From Lotus japonicus (Eukaryota; Streptophyta; Magnoliopsida; Fabales; Fabaceae), in contig NC_080043.1 of assembly GCF_012489685.1 (NCBI RefSeq), forward strand, positions 43,353,127 to 43,417,126: a DNA stretch of 64,000 nt, given 5' to 3'. The stretch's first letter is position 1; each line of letters begins with the position of its first letter. Below, one piece after another: positions 33,871-46,400 of this stretch. A program made the position numbers and the translations under genes. The notes under the pieces are model-generated. The model ran no database searches. It was not told the origin of the DNA and saw nothing but the letters and a program-made list of their open reading frames with translations.

Positions 33871-34930
33871 CCATATCATTAAATGGACTAAGAAAGCATG
33901 GACATTTCAATTTGGCTACTGTCTCATCAAAGAAGCTCTGATTTATTTGAGGTAAGACTTAGTACAACAAGGCTCTTTTAATGTTATAAATTTTTAGTCA
34001 TTCATTAATTTAATACCTGATTTTTGTGTCTTAAAGTTGATGATATGGGGATTTTGTCTTTTTACTCACTTACCATGCTAGTGTCTATGCTAACTGACAA
34101 CACTTCTCATTTGATAATAAGCATATTGAGTCATGGATTGTTGTAGTCTGATGGGAATGGGTCAGAGCAGCAAGAGTAACTGAATGCAATTATTTTGAGA
34201 AAATAAGTGGTGGCAGATCTGCAGTTTTGTTTCAAAAGTGTATTTAATAATAGGAAACTGCTTGTTGGAAGTTATTTGCTGTTTTTGGGATATATCTCTA
34301 GTTTTTTAGGGAGAATTTTATTATTGTTGTTAGTAGATTGTGGACAGAAAACATTCTCTGTAGGAGAGACTTTAGTCCCTAGGACAGCAAGTAAATTGTT
34401 GTAACTATGTTATTTGTGTTCAACAGTACATATTTCATGAGTTAATTTCTGGTGCTCTATCATAGTCAACTCAATATTGTTGCAGAAACTTATGTTCTGG
34501 TAACTTAAAATTGATGATACGATGATATATAGTCAAAATTTCAAGGGAAAAAAGGTACATTATCATCTTGGATATAGCTTTATATCTTTAAATTTCTGAC
34601 AACGATACACTTTATCATGTACATTTTTTATACGAAAGTGTGAAAAGGAAAGAAAGGCTAAAGTCACTAATAATAAAAATTACAAACTCAAAAATCATAT
34701 TAGTTGCCTTAATAATCTATGTCATTTTATGTAAGTTGAGTTAATATGCAGCAAATCTAATTCCAGGTATTGTTACTGGGTCTTAAACTAACAAGTTTCC
34801 AAATTTTTGGCAGAACATAAACTACCATCGAATTTTATTAAGTTGAAGCAAGTCTGCTACAGGAATTCGAGAGAGTATTCATGGAAAAGGGTTTGTACAT
34901 GACGATGGAGTATATGACCTATTGAGGACT
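33871..34930 (+). other. Downstream of the TNL gene, 3' UTR and spacer
   Basis: AT-rich. No further domain is seen. A short frame at 34207-34404 is hydrophobic but unsupported. Confidence 0.4.
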
Positions 34931-34935
34931 GGTAT

Positions 34936-35130
34936 TGTTGTAAATAAGGAATTAATATAAGAATTATTATTAGAATATTATATTCAGTATTAGGAGATTT
35001 ATTTTCTTATTAGGAGATTGTGTACATAATTAGTTATTTCCTTATTTAGGATTAGTCTTCTTCTATATAATGTAATTACCCTTTGTATTCTGATTAAGAA
35101 ATAATAATACAGTTTCTCCTACTTTCAAGT
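34936..35130 (+). repeat. Copia-2 5' LTR
   Basis: It starts TGTTGTAAATAAGG and has TATATAA at 35064-35070. By flank comparison the end falls at TTTCAAGT, not at a canonical CA; if the target duplication were TGGTAT the LTR would end one base earlier. Confidence 0.85.
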
Positions 35131-35142
35131 TGGTATCAGAGC
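35131..35142 (+). promoter_or_regulatory. Copia-2 primer-binding site
   Basis: TGGTATCAGAGC, complementary to initiator Met tRNA, directly after the 5' LTR. Confidence 0.9.
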
Positions 35143-35260
35143 TCCCGATCTTGGGAGTTCTGCTTCTGCGAAAAAAAAACCTAGCAGTCTTATTACGGCC
35201 CTTTTATCTGGTAACGTTTTCTGTTTTGCCATTGTTGGCTTATACTGTTTGGAGGCATGT

Positions 35261-38200
35261 TGTAACGCCCCGAATTTCAGGGGTTACAGTAACAATCTGA
35301 TAAAGTAAATATGCAATGTTTTCCAAAAGGATTTATAAACACAAGTATTATTTTTTCTTCTCAAAGTATTTTCAAAACATGTCATGCATACTCTCAACTG
35401 TAAATAAATTTACATCGAGCCTTAAATAAGGCAAGTACCTGAAAGCACCCAACCTACAAAACCTAACCAATAGAAACAACTCAACAAAGAACCTATTATG
35501 CAATGACACCATAAATCCGAAATACTCCCTACGACCAACCGCAGGAAAGCAATGCATCGGAACCTACTCGAAACCTCAAATATAAATTCATAAAATCATT
35601 ATGCAAGCTTAAACCAATAACGGTAAGCTCTCTAACCCAAGGCTCTATCCCTACACCCGACTCTATTCTTTGAGTCTTCCATAATTCTTCAAGTCCTCAT
35701 CTCAAACTCGTACGAAGGTCAACCTTCATCGAAGATTCTCCATCGCCTAATAGCGTTAAGCGCCCAAACAACAAATAACAAATAGAAAGGGTTAACTCCA
35801 TGCAACAACCACATAAAAAGAGAAAATCATGCTATTCAAATTTAAGTGCATACATGACACATAAGCTATCAACTTAGTTCAAGATAGATGACAACATATA
35901 TCCAACAACATGAAATCAAATCAGATATCAACAACATATATTTAATCAGATATCAGCAACATAATAACATATTTAAATCAAATAACAATATAACAACAAA
36001 TCAGATATCAACAACCTTAACAATATAACAACAAACCAATTATCAACCAAAACATCAGAAGCAAATATTATTGTCCTATAATGCAACTATATGTTGCAAC
36101 CAAAATGGATCGATCAATAATGTCTCGCAAGACGGGATAGAGCGAGGAACGGAGCCCCCCTGAACTATCACCAAATATCGCCCATGAAAGACGGGACAGA
36201 CGGAGAACGGACTCCCCTGAATGCCACTTAATAACGCTCATGAAAGACGGGACAGACGGAGAACGGACTCCCCTGAATGTCACTTTATAACGCCTCGAAA
36301 GACGGGACAATCCCGTGGGACAAACCCACCTCATCGCCACTTCAAGCAAACCAAAACATCTCATCCAACTCAGTGGTCACTCAAACAACAATCTCAAATC
36401 CAATAATCTAATTAATATAATCACATGTTATTCATATTATCAGCAAACATAATTCAATTCAATTGCATACCAACTCAGTTCAATGACAGAAACCAGTAAA
36501 CGGCCGAAGCCTCTCAGAAAACGGAGATACACGTCTCAATAAGTTCACTCGGCCGAAGCCTCCAGAAAACATTTTCTCAGTTCAACATAATAATCATAAT
36601 CATCTGCCAATCAATATAAACATCTTCATCTCAAACGCAGGCAGTGCGATAAAAGCAGGCAAGACTCAAAGACGCGCTAAAACCGAGTTACCCTTACCTT
36701 AGCCAATTTTCTTCCTAAACTGCAACTCCAATCCTATCACATCTATGTTTTCCGCGTCGGCTCGCTTCCTTCTATTCTTTAGCTTCGTCGCAAGGCGCTT
36801 TCGTCCTTCGTACCCTTCACAAGTTCACATACTAAACCTTAGCCTCTAAAGTCACATCTAAAGTTCCAGAACAAACTTAACCAATCTTTCTAGCTCACTT
36901 AGGCTAAATGCACAAACTTTATGTTTCAAGGACTAAAGTCCAAAGATAAAATATTTGTGAGTTTTAAAGAAAGGCCCCTTTAAATGCCCATTTAGAAAAC
37001 AACTCCTCAACTTTTAAGTAATTCAGCCCTAGTCCCTTGACAAGCACATAATCACGAAAAGGTCCTCACATAAAAGTAAGTTCTTTTTCAGCCCTCAAAC
37101 TTTACTAAATTTATTAAATAAACCCCAGTACTTTTATAATTAAAGTTTAACCCAAACCTTCTCAACCTCTTGTGTTTCAGCCCAAAGTTTTCCCACAATA
37201 AATTTTTAGTACTCAAACTTATCTTATGATTTTCACTACACAAAAACACGTTTCAGAATTAATTTTTCACACCCAAAATATGTGCCATAGCCTCGGCCAC
37301 CCTTACATAACCATGTACAAATTTTCCTTTTTCCCCAAATCACTTCCAAAGTTATTTTAAACATTTAAAAACAACTTTTTAGAAAACTAATCGGTGAAAT
37401 CTATAGATCCAGTGATTGGAAATAACATTTATAAAAGCACTTTGGAAAAAGCTCTAATTAAAATTTTTACAAAGATAATAACTCAACCTTTTTGGAAATG
37501 AAAACCATGGTTCACTATATCTTTTCCATAGTCCTAACTTTAATGAAGATACTAGGTGTGAAAACTAAAAGGGTTGACTAAAAAGATGAGCAAAGAAAAG
37601 AGAAGAAGTTTTATCATAAAATTGGAAGATGAAGATGATGGTGCTGCACAAGAGAGGAATCACGTGAGGGAGGAAAATGGACCATGATGTGCGTTTTTTC
37701 TGCTCAGGGGAAAGAAAAGAGAGGAAGAATAAGTGGAAAGAATTGGTGAGCTGCAGCAAAAGAAATGAAAAGAAAGTGAAAATGATGTTGTGTATTAGAA
37801 GGAGAAAAAGAGGAAGATGGTGCTGTAACTAAGGAAGAGGAAAAAGTGTTGCAAGGAATAAAAGAAAAGAAAAGAAGAAGAGAAAGAGAAGTCTGCAGAA
37901 GAAGAAGAGAGAAAGATATTATGAAGAAAAGAAGGAAAAGTCACAAGTGAGAAAGAGAGTGGACGAGAATGAGAGGGAGGGAATCTGATTGGTGACACCT
38001 TGACTGGTGGGACGTGGAGGACGGATATCCAAGGAAAAATGAGAAGATATTTATTAATCGGTACAAATTAATTTGGACACTGAATAATTTAGCTCACAAA
38101 GTTAAAAGAAAAATATAAGGATGATATATTACTATATCAAAAATTATGTGGAACTCTGTGAAATAATGAAATATAAATTTGAATTACTTTGAGCAAAATA

Positions 38201-38928
38201 AAATGATCCATGGATAAGAAAATGTGTAAGAATTAAGCTAAAGAATAATTGTTAGACAATTAGAACAAATATGACGTTGTCATATTATACAATTAAGCTA
38301 AGTATCGATCCAAGAAAGGACGATACTTGCATCGGATTCATTTAAGTGAGAAAATGGCTTGAACGCAGTATGCTTCAAAATATACCGCAAAACTACTTTT
38401 TGCAATTGATGTCGGATGAGAAAACTTCCTTCTGAAGAAATGTTAGAAACATCGAAAGAAATCAGTGTACGCGTGTGGAATCTTCGTTTGAAGCTCCGAA
38501 AAGAAAAAGTCTTCATCGACCGTTTATTTTAGGTTTCTTGAGCTATCAGGGATTTGGTTTCGGCAAACCTCCGAGAATTGGAATCGGACGTTCGTATGTC
38601 TCAGGGTTTCGTATCGAAACGCTTGTCATAGAAAGGATTAAGAGAAATTCTAACATTCCTCTGAAGATTTTTGGAATTAGTTCCTACAGTGATTTGAGGG
38701 TAAATTAATCGCTTACTAACGCTCTTGCCCTAGGCGTAAGCGAATAAGAGTCACGCTATAACTTATATCGACTTTAATACTATTCTTAGCCTTTTCCTGA
38801 ACTTTCTCCTTCATAAGTTCATTCCATTCGATAAACACTTGTTCAGGTTCCCTTCACGATACATCGAAACCTAATCGTGAATATGAATTTAATTAATTTA
38901 TTCTAAGCTTAAAAACTTGGGTCTCACA
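35261..38928 (-). repeat. Element B 3' LTR
   Basis: Collinear with 40514-45026 apart from the hAT insertion, a 12-bp gap near 36985, and about 50 extra bases near 43405-43460 in the other copy. A purine-rich zone (37560-37980) is present in both. A 77-codon plus frame (38475-38708) is conserved only because LTR copies are near identical. Confidence 0.88.
36117..36310. repeat. ~56-bp tandem repeats in element B LTR
   Basis: Units contain AAAGACGGGACAGACGGAG and end CCCCTGAATGCCACTTAATA. About three to four occur here. The other LTR (41390-41601, continuing at 42310) has one additional variant unit with CATGTGAAAATATCCAC. Confidence 0.7.
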
Positions 38929-40513
38929 TTACTACCCTCCAAAAAGAAAGTTTCGTCCTCGAAACTTAGAGTTCAGTAAAAAGCTCAGGATATTATTCCC
39001 TGACCTTTGCCTCTAACTCCCATATAGCACCGTCCGTGTCTTTGTTCCAAATAACTTTCACTAAAGCACTCTGCTTCCTCCTCGATTGTTTCACCCTTCT
39101 AGCCCCAATGCTGACCGACGGCGTCTCAACAGACATATCATCATCTTAATATCTAACATTCCATTATTGTCATCTCTTTCTGAAACTATCCTCATTATAA
39201 CCATCCAATCAACTTTTCTCTTAGTCACAAATCAAATCATCAACTTATCATCCATCTTAACACTCTACACATCTTAGAATTCATTTACTTCAAGATCACT
39301 CTTATATTATACCTCAATGTATTTAACCCGAAACTCATCTTCGGATCTTCAATCTTCTAAGATTCAACTTCTATTGTCACCCCTACAACCATAAGTTCTC
39401 GTACTCGTACGTGATTCTCAACTCACCAGGTTAATCTTATCCCCAAGATTCAAGTTCAACTTAGTAACTCTCAGTCGTCAAACTTAACATGTTCCTCAGA
39501 AATCCAAAATCTTTGCTTGATCAGCACTTATACCTCTAGAGTATAACTAGGAGGTAATCCATCAAGTCTAGTCTCTTAGTGCAATTAGCACGAAATCACA
39601 TAGCCTATGGTTTTATAACTTTCGAAAGAATACTTAAGACTCTCCAGCATTGAATCTTTTGTCTTAGTCTACCTCTACTTAGAGTAATCATGCGGACACT
39701 AATTATCGACTATACGACAATCGTCAACTTTCAAAGATTTAAATCTCACTCCTCTACAATCAAGTGCTTATCATAAACTTATCTCTCAAACTCGACTAAT
39801 CATCGATCAAATCCAATCAATACTCCTATCATAGTCCATGCCAGCTGTGATTCCAAATATCAACCCCTCAATATTAAGTTGATCAGGCTCAATATCTTGC
39901 GGAAGAAAATTCAGAAAAAACTCACTAGTAAGGTCAATGAGTCTATCTCAGCAAGTGGTCACATCTAAATTAAGATCATCTCTTAATCTACTCAATTTCT
40001 AACAACTTCATCTAGAAGAAGTACAACCTTAGTTCCTGGAACTCAAACAACACTCCCTTACGATTCATTCTAAGCTTCTATCTTCCTTACTAACATATCT
40101 GTACCAAAACAAGTTTTAAGACTTAGAAACTGCTCTAAACCCTATACCATTGTCCTAATTAGAATGCACACAACAGTCAAAGGAATGTGCCTAATGCAAA
40201 CTTCTTTCCCTGTTCAACAACATATAGTCTCTACCTGGATCACTGAACAAAGCACGCAAACAACAAGTATAGTTAATATTTTTGTGGGGGTACTAACCAT
40301 CTAGTCAAAAGCTAAGGGGTTAGTGTTCAAGAAAACAATAACAACAAGAAACAACTAGTAGACAAAATAAACAATTAATCATATTATCTATATGGTAACA
40401 CTCTGTCAATCGATCAACACCCAGCTGATCAATTACAAAGTTCAAACAACCTAACACAGAATACCTATTCCCCAACAAGCTCTGGTTTCTCAACCAAAGC
40501 TCTGATACCACAA
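38929..40513 (-). other. Interior of element B (no protein coding capacity seen)
   Basis: Its left end holds the polypurine tract (rc TTTTTGGAGGGTAGTAA) and the hairpin at 38948-38967 (AAGTTTCG, TCCT, CGAAACTT). The right end has the primer-binding site. Scattered similarity to the interior of element A includes the AATATTAAGTTGATCAGG motif near 39880. Confidence 0.75.
40499..40510 (-). promoter_or_regulatory. Primer-binding site of element B
   Basis: The complement reads TGGTATCAGAGC, three bases from the LTR that begins at 40514. Confidence 0.88.
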
Positions 40514-43500
40514 TGTAACGCCCCGAATTTCAGGGGTTACAGTAACAATCTGATAAAGTAAATATGCAATGTTTTCCAAAAGAATTTATAAACACAAGTA
40601 TTATTTTTTCTTCTCAAAGTATTTTCAAAACATGTCATGCATACTCTCAACTGTAAATAAATTTACATCGAGCCTTAAATAAGGCAAGTACCCGAAAGCA
40701 CCCAACCTACAAAACCTAACCAATAGAAACAACTCAACAAAGAACCTATTATGCAATGACACCATAAATCCGAAATACTCCCTACGACCAACCGCAGGAA
40801 AGCAATGCATCGGAACCTACTAGAAACCTCAAATATAAATTCATAAAATCATTATGCAAGCTTAAACCAATAACGGTAAGCTCTCTAACCAAAGGCTTTA
40901 TCCCTACACCCGACTCTATTCTTTGAGTCTTCCATAATTCTTCAAGTCTTCATCTCAAACTCGTACGAAGGTCAACCTTCATCGAAGATTCTTCATCGCC
41001 TAATAGCGTTAAGCGCCCAAACAACAAATAACAAATAGAAAGGGTTAACTCCATGAACCTACCACATAAAAAGAGAAAATCATGCTATTCAAATTTAAGT
41101 GCATACATGGCACATAAGCTATCAACTTAGTTCAAGATAGATGACAACATATATCCAACAACATGAAATCAAATCAGATATCAACAACATAGATTTAATC
41201 AGATATCAGCAACATAATAACATATTTAAATCAAATAACAATAACCTCAACAATATAACAACAAATCAGATATCAACAACCTTAACAATATAACAACAAA
41301 CCAATTATCAACCAAAACATCAGAAGCAAATATTATTGCCCTATAATGCAACTATATGCTGCAACCAAAATGGATCGATCAATAATGTCTCGCAAGACGG
41401 GATAGAGCAAGGAACGGAGCCCCCCTGAACTATCACCAAATATCGCCCATGAAAGACGGGACAGACGGAGAACGGACTCCCCTGAATGCCACTTAATAAC
41501 GCCCATGAAAGACGGGACAGTCATGTGAAAATATCCACTCCACTGCCACTTAATAACACCCATGAAAGACGGGACAGACGGAGAACGGACTCCCCTGAAT
41601 GTAGAGCTGTCAATATGGGTTCCAACCCGCGGGTCAGCTCGACGGGTTGGCTAAATGAGCCGGGTTGGGTTGGTTAAGTTCCAGCTCGAAAAGAACTTGG
41701 GTTAGTGCAACCCGGCTCGTTTAACCCGCGGGTTAGACAAGTCAACCCGCGGGTCAAGCGAGCCAACCCGTCGGGCTAGAGTTATTTTTTATTAAAAAAA
41801 TTATTTTATTTCTCTTTAATTCCATGTTAGTTTTATGGATTAATTTTAGATAGAAAAATGGAAATTTTCAGTTATTTTAATTTGAGTCAATTTTTTATGT
41901 TTTATTTATTGTTATTATATTATTTATCTCATTTTAAATGTGACAGTAAAATAATTGTGTTCTTAAATCCTGTAAACTAAATTCTTTTTCTATATTTCAA
42001 ATGTTAGATAAAAATAATTGCGTTGATAAACCTCTTTTTTATGAGTTGATACCAATTTCTACAAGTATTTTTTTGAAATTATTTTTTTATAACATTTTAA
42101 ACATTTTCTAATCCAATTTCTCAAATTTTTATATTTATTTCACTCAACCCGCGAGCCAGCCCGCCAACCCGCGAGCTTGTAGCGAGTCGGGTTGGGTTCA
42201 TATTTTTCTGGCTCGTTTGGACCCCGGGTTGACACAACCCAACCCGTTTTCAACCCATCCCATACGAGCTGACCCATATGGGTCGGGCTGACCCGTATTG
42301 ACAGCTCTGCCTGAATGTCACTTTATAACGCCTCGAAAGACGGGACAATCCCGTGGGACAAACCCACCTCATCGCTACTTCAAGCAAACCAAAACATCTC
42401 ATCCAACTCAGTGGTCACTCAAACAACAATCTCAAATCCAATAATCTAATTAATATAATCACATGTTATTCATATTATCAGAAACATAATTCAATTCAAT
42501 TGCATACCAACTCAGTTCAATGACAGAAACCAGTAAACGGCCGAAGCCTCTCAGAAAACGGAGATACACGTCTCAATAAGTTCACTCGGCCGAAGCCTCC
42601 AAAAAACATTTTCTCAGTTCAACATAATAATCATAATCATCTGCCAATCAATATAAACATCTTCATCTCAAACGCAGGCAGTGCGATAAAAGCAGGCAAG
42701 ACTCAAAGACGCGCTAAAACCGAGTTACCCTTACCTTAGCCAATTTTCTTCCTAAACTGCAACTCCAATCCTATCACATCTTTGTTTTCCGCGTCGGCTC
42801 GCTTCCTTCTATTCTTTAGCTTCGTCGCAAGGCGCTTTCGTCCTTCGTACCCTTCACAAGTTCACATACTAAACCTTAGCCTCTAAAGTCACATCTAAAG
42901 TTCCAGAACAAACTTAGCCAATCTTTCTAGCTCACTTAGGCTAAATGCACAAACTTTATGTTTCAAGGACTAAAGTCCAAAGATAAAATATTTGTGAGTT
43001 TTAAAGAAAGGCCCCTTTAGAAAACAACTCCTCAACTTTTAAGTAATTCAACCCTAGTCCCTTGACAAGCACATAATCATGAAAAGGTCCTCACATAAAA
43101 GTAAGTTCTTTTTCAGCCCTCAATCTTTACTAAATTTATTAAATAAACCCCAGTACTTTTATAATGAAAGTTTAACCCAAACCTTCTCAACCTCTTGTGT
43201 TTAAGCCCAAAGTTTTCCCACAATAAATTTTTAGTACTCAAACTTATCTTATGATTTTCACTACACAAAAACACGTTTCAGAATTAATTTTCCACACCCA
43301 AAATATGTGCCATAGCCTCGGCCACCCTTACATAACCATGTACAAATTTTCATTTTTCCCCAAATCACTTCCAAAGTTATTTTAAACATTTAAAAACAAC
43401 TAATCAAAGCTTAAATTAAAATCACTAAAACATCAAAATCACTTAAGTCAAAAAAAGAACTTTTTAGAAAACTAATCGGTGAAATCTATAGATCCAGTTA

Positions 43501-45026
43501 TGGGAAATAACATTTATAAAAGCACTTTGGGAAAAGCTCTAATTGAAATTTTTACAAAGATAATAACTCAACCTTTTTGGAAATGAAAATCATTGTTCAC
43601 TAGATCTTTTTCATAGTCATAACTTTAATGAAGATACTAGGTGTGGAAACTAAAAGGGTAAATTTAATTGACTAAAAAGATGAGCAAAGAAAAGAGAAGA
43701 AGTTTTACCATAAAATTGGAAGATGAAGATGATGGTGCTGCACAAGAGAGGAATCACGTGAGGGAGGAAAATGGACCATGATGTGCGTTTTTTGCTGCTC
43801 AGGGGAAAGAAAAGAGAGGAAGAATAAGTGGAAAGAATTGGTGAGCTGCACCAAAAGAAATGAAAAGAAAGGAAAAATGATGTTGTGTATTAGAAGGAGA
43901 AAAAGAGGAAGATGGTGCTGTAACTAAGGAAGAGGAAAAAGTGTTGCAAGGAATAAAAGAAAAGAAAAGAAGAAGAGAAAGAGAAGTCTGCAGAAGAAGA
44001 AGAAGAGAGAAAGATATTATGAAGAAAAGAAGGAAAAGTCACAAGTGAGAAAGAGAGTGGACGAGAATGAGAGGGAGGGAATCTGATTGGTGGCACCTTG
44101 ACTTGTGGGACGTGGAGGAGGGATATGCATGGAAAAATGATAAGATATTTATTAATCGGTACAAATTGATTTGGACACTGAATGATTTAGCTCACAAAGT
44201 TAAGAGAAAAATATAAGGATGATATATTACTATATCAAAAATTATGTGGAACTCTGTGAAATAATGAAATATAAATTTGAATCACTTTGAGCAAAATAAA
44301 ATGATCCATGGACAAGAAAATGTGTAAGAATTAAGCTAAAGAATAATTGTTAGACAATTAGAACAAATATGACGTTGTCATATTATGCAATTAAGCTAAG
44401 TATCAATCCAAGAAAGGACGATACTTGCATCGGGTTCATTTAAGTGAGAAAATGGCTTGAACGTAGTATGCTTCAAAATATACCGCAAAACTACTTTTTG
44501 CAATTGATGTCGGATGAGAAAACTTCCTTCTGAAGAAAGGTTAGAAACATCGAAAGAAATCAGTGTACGCGTGTGGAATCTTCGTTTGAAGCTCCGAATA
44601 GAAAAAGTCTTCATCGACCGTTTATTTTAGGTTTCTTGAGCTATCAGGGATTTGGTTTCGGCAAACCTCCGAGAATTGGAATCGGACGTTCGTATGTCTC
44701 AGGGTTTCGTATCGAAACGCTTGTCATAGAAAGGATTAAGAGAAATTCTAACATTCCTCTGAAGATTTTTGGAATTAGTTCCTATAGTGATTTGAGGGTA
44801 AATTAATCGTTTACTAACGCTCTTGCCCTAGGCGTAAGCGAATAAGAGTCACGCTATAACTTATATCGACTTTAATACTATTCTTAGCCTTTTCCTGAAC
44901 TTTCTCCTTCATAAGTTCATTCCATTCGATAAACACTTGTTCAGGTTCCCTTCATGATACATCGAAACCTAATCGTGAATATGAATTTAATTAATTTATT
45001 CTAAGCTTAAAAACTTGGGTCTCACA
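40514..45026 (-). repeat. Element B 5' LTR, carrying a hAT-type insertion
   Basis: Partner of 35261-38928, interrupted at 41602-42309. It ends GGGTCTCACA on the plus strand, then CATAT target sequence and the resumed copia-2 leader. Confidence 0.88.
41602..42309. mobile_element. hAT-type non-autonomous element, 708 bp
   Basis: Imperfect 19-bp inverted ends: TAGAGCTGTCAATATGGGT and, from the other side, CAGAGCTGTCAATACGGGT. A perfect 8-bp target duplication CCTGAATG stands at 41594-41601 and 42310-42317, and the empty site is visible in the other LTR. Subterminal regions contain many CCCGCGGGT palindromes; the centre is AT-rich. There is no transposase frame. The 8-bp duplication and end sequence place it in hAT. 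Confidence 0.9.
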
Positions 45027-45244
45027 CATATGCTCTTCATCACCGGCCTGCCAACCTCTGTTCCTGACTGCGATTGCACAGAGAGGGTTCCCCGTGCCTT
45101 CTGGTCCTATTTCCGAGGGTCGTTTCCTCACTTTGTTGGTGTTTTTTCTTAAGAAGCCTTTGGTTCTTCCATTCAAGGAGAGTGCAATCTTCTCTGTTTC
45201 TGTTATTTTCCTCTTGTTTCCCTTCTACAGTAACATCTCTCAGT

Positions 45245-46400
45245 ATGTTTGGAGACGAGATTCCCATACCTAAGGAGAAACTCACTTCTGGAGTGAAAGG
45301 GGTCTCTCTTCCACCTTTGACCCACAAAGATCTCCCGGTATTACAAGGTTCCTTTCGCTTGGATGGGCACAACTACCTCCAATGGTCCGAGCTCGTCCGT
45401 CACACTCTCATAAGTTGCAAGAAAATGATTTATATTGAAGAAACAGCCCCTGCTGAAACTGATCCACAATATGACACATGGCGTGAAGAGAATTCTTTTA
45501 TTATGACCTGGTTTTGGTACTCCATGATTCCGGAAATTAGCCGGAATTATATGTTTTTCCCTACTGCCAAAGAGATTTGGAATAATCTGGCACAAGCATA
45601 CTCTAAGAAACAAGATCTCAGCTTGTTATGAATTGGAAAATAAAGTTTTCAATTCTAAGCAAGGAACTCTCTCTGTGACAGATTACTATGGGACCTTGAA
45701 TGGTCTCTGGATTGAATTAGATCAGTATCAAATCTGAAGATGAAGTGTGATTCTGACTCCACAACATTGAATAAGTTTATTGAAAAAGCGCGAATCTTTA
45801 AGTTTCTCTCTGGGCTTAACTCTGAATTTGATTCGATTCAGGTCCAAATTTTGGGTAAAGAGCAACTCCCCTCTCTCTCAAAGGTGTTCTCTATAGTTCG
45901 TGGTGAAGAAACTCGGAGGACAGTGATGGTGGAAGACAAATCAGTTGATGGTGCAGCCTTAGCCTCTAGAAAGGGTCCCATAAAAGGATCCACCTCTTTC
46001 GGACGCCCTAACCGTGATGATCGCCCCAACCGTGATGATCGCTTTAACGGTGATGATCGCTTCAACCGTGATGATCGTTGCACTTACTGTAAGAGGTTTG
46101 GTCACACCAAAGAGTACTGCTTCAAACTTTATGGAAGGGAAAACGTCCTTGCACATATGAGCAAGTCCAAAGGTGCTCCGCAAAGGCGTGAAAATCACAC
46201 AGCTTCTTACATGGAGAATGATGGTGAAGTCCCACCTGTACCACCAGTAGAAGATGTCCCTAGCCTTAGCAAAGCAGAATTGGAGCGCCTGAGAGCTTTT
46301 ATGGACTCATTGAGTAAGCCCTCTGGTTCTTGTTCTCTCACAATGACTGGTAAGAGTTCTACCTTCTTATCTCTTAATGCTTTGAGTACTGAAAATGACT
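45245..46400 (+). pseudogene. Copia-2 gag, broken
   Basis: It opens at ATG 45245 (MFGDEIPIPKEKL) with the LDGHNYLQWSELVR core typical of copia gag (UBN2-like). The frame is lost near 45620 (stop at 45629-45631) and again near 45735, then resumes to a CCHC knuckle (CTYCKRFGHTKEYC) at about 46078. Just before the knuckle, four tandem six-residue units of the type RPNRDD/RFNGDD (46005-46078) enlarge the basic linker. Confidence 0.88.

Larger units (their letters stand above)
35261..45026 (-). mobile_element. Giant-LTR non-autonomous retrotransposon 'B'
   Basis: LTRs at 35261-38928 (3668 bp) and 40514-45026 (4513 bp including a 708-bp hAT insertion) flank an interior of only 1585 bp. On the minus strand LTRs start TGTGAGACCC and end GGGGCGTTACA. 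The primer-binding site is the complement of 40499-40510 and the polypurine tract the complement of about 38929-38945. Flanks are CATGT (35256-35260) and CATAT (45027-45031), a target duplication with one change. The interior has no gag-pol. It is the same class as element A and of likely chromovirus ancestry. It interrupts the copia-2 leader, so it is younger than copia-2. Confidence 0.88.

Noticed and set aside
34207..34404. 65-codon hydrophobic frame after the TNL gene
   Set aside because: Probably 3' UTR or spacer; no supporting motif.
38298..38708. 72- and 77-codon opposing frames, repeated at 44396-44806
   Set aside because: They lie in both LTRs of element B; similarity reflects LTR identity, not selection.
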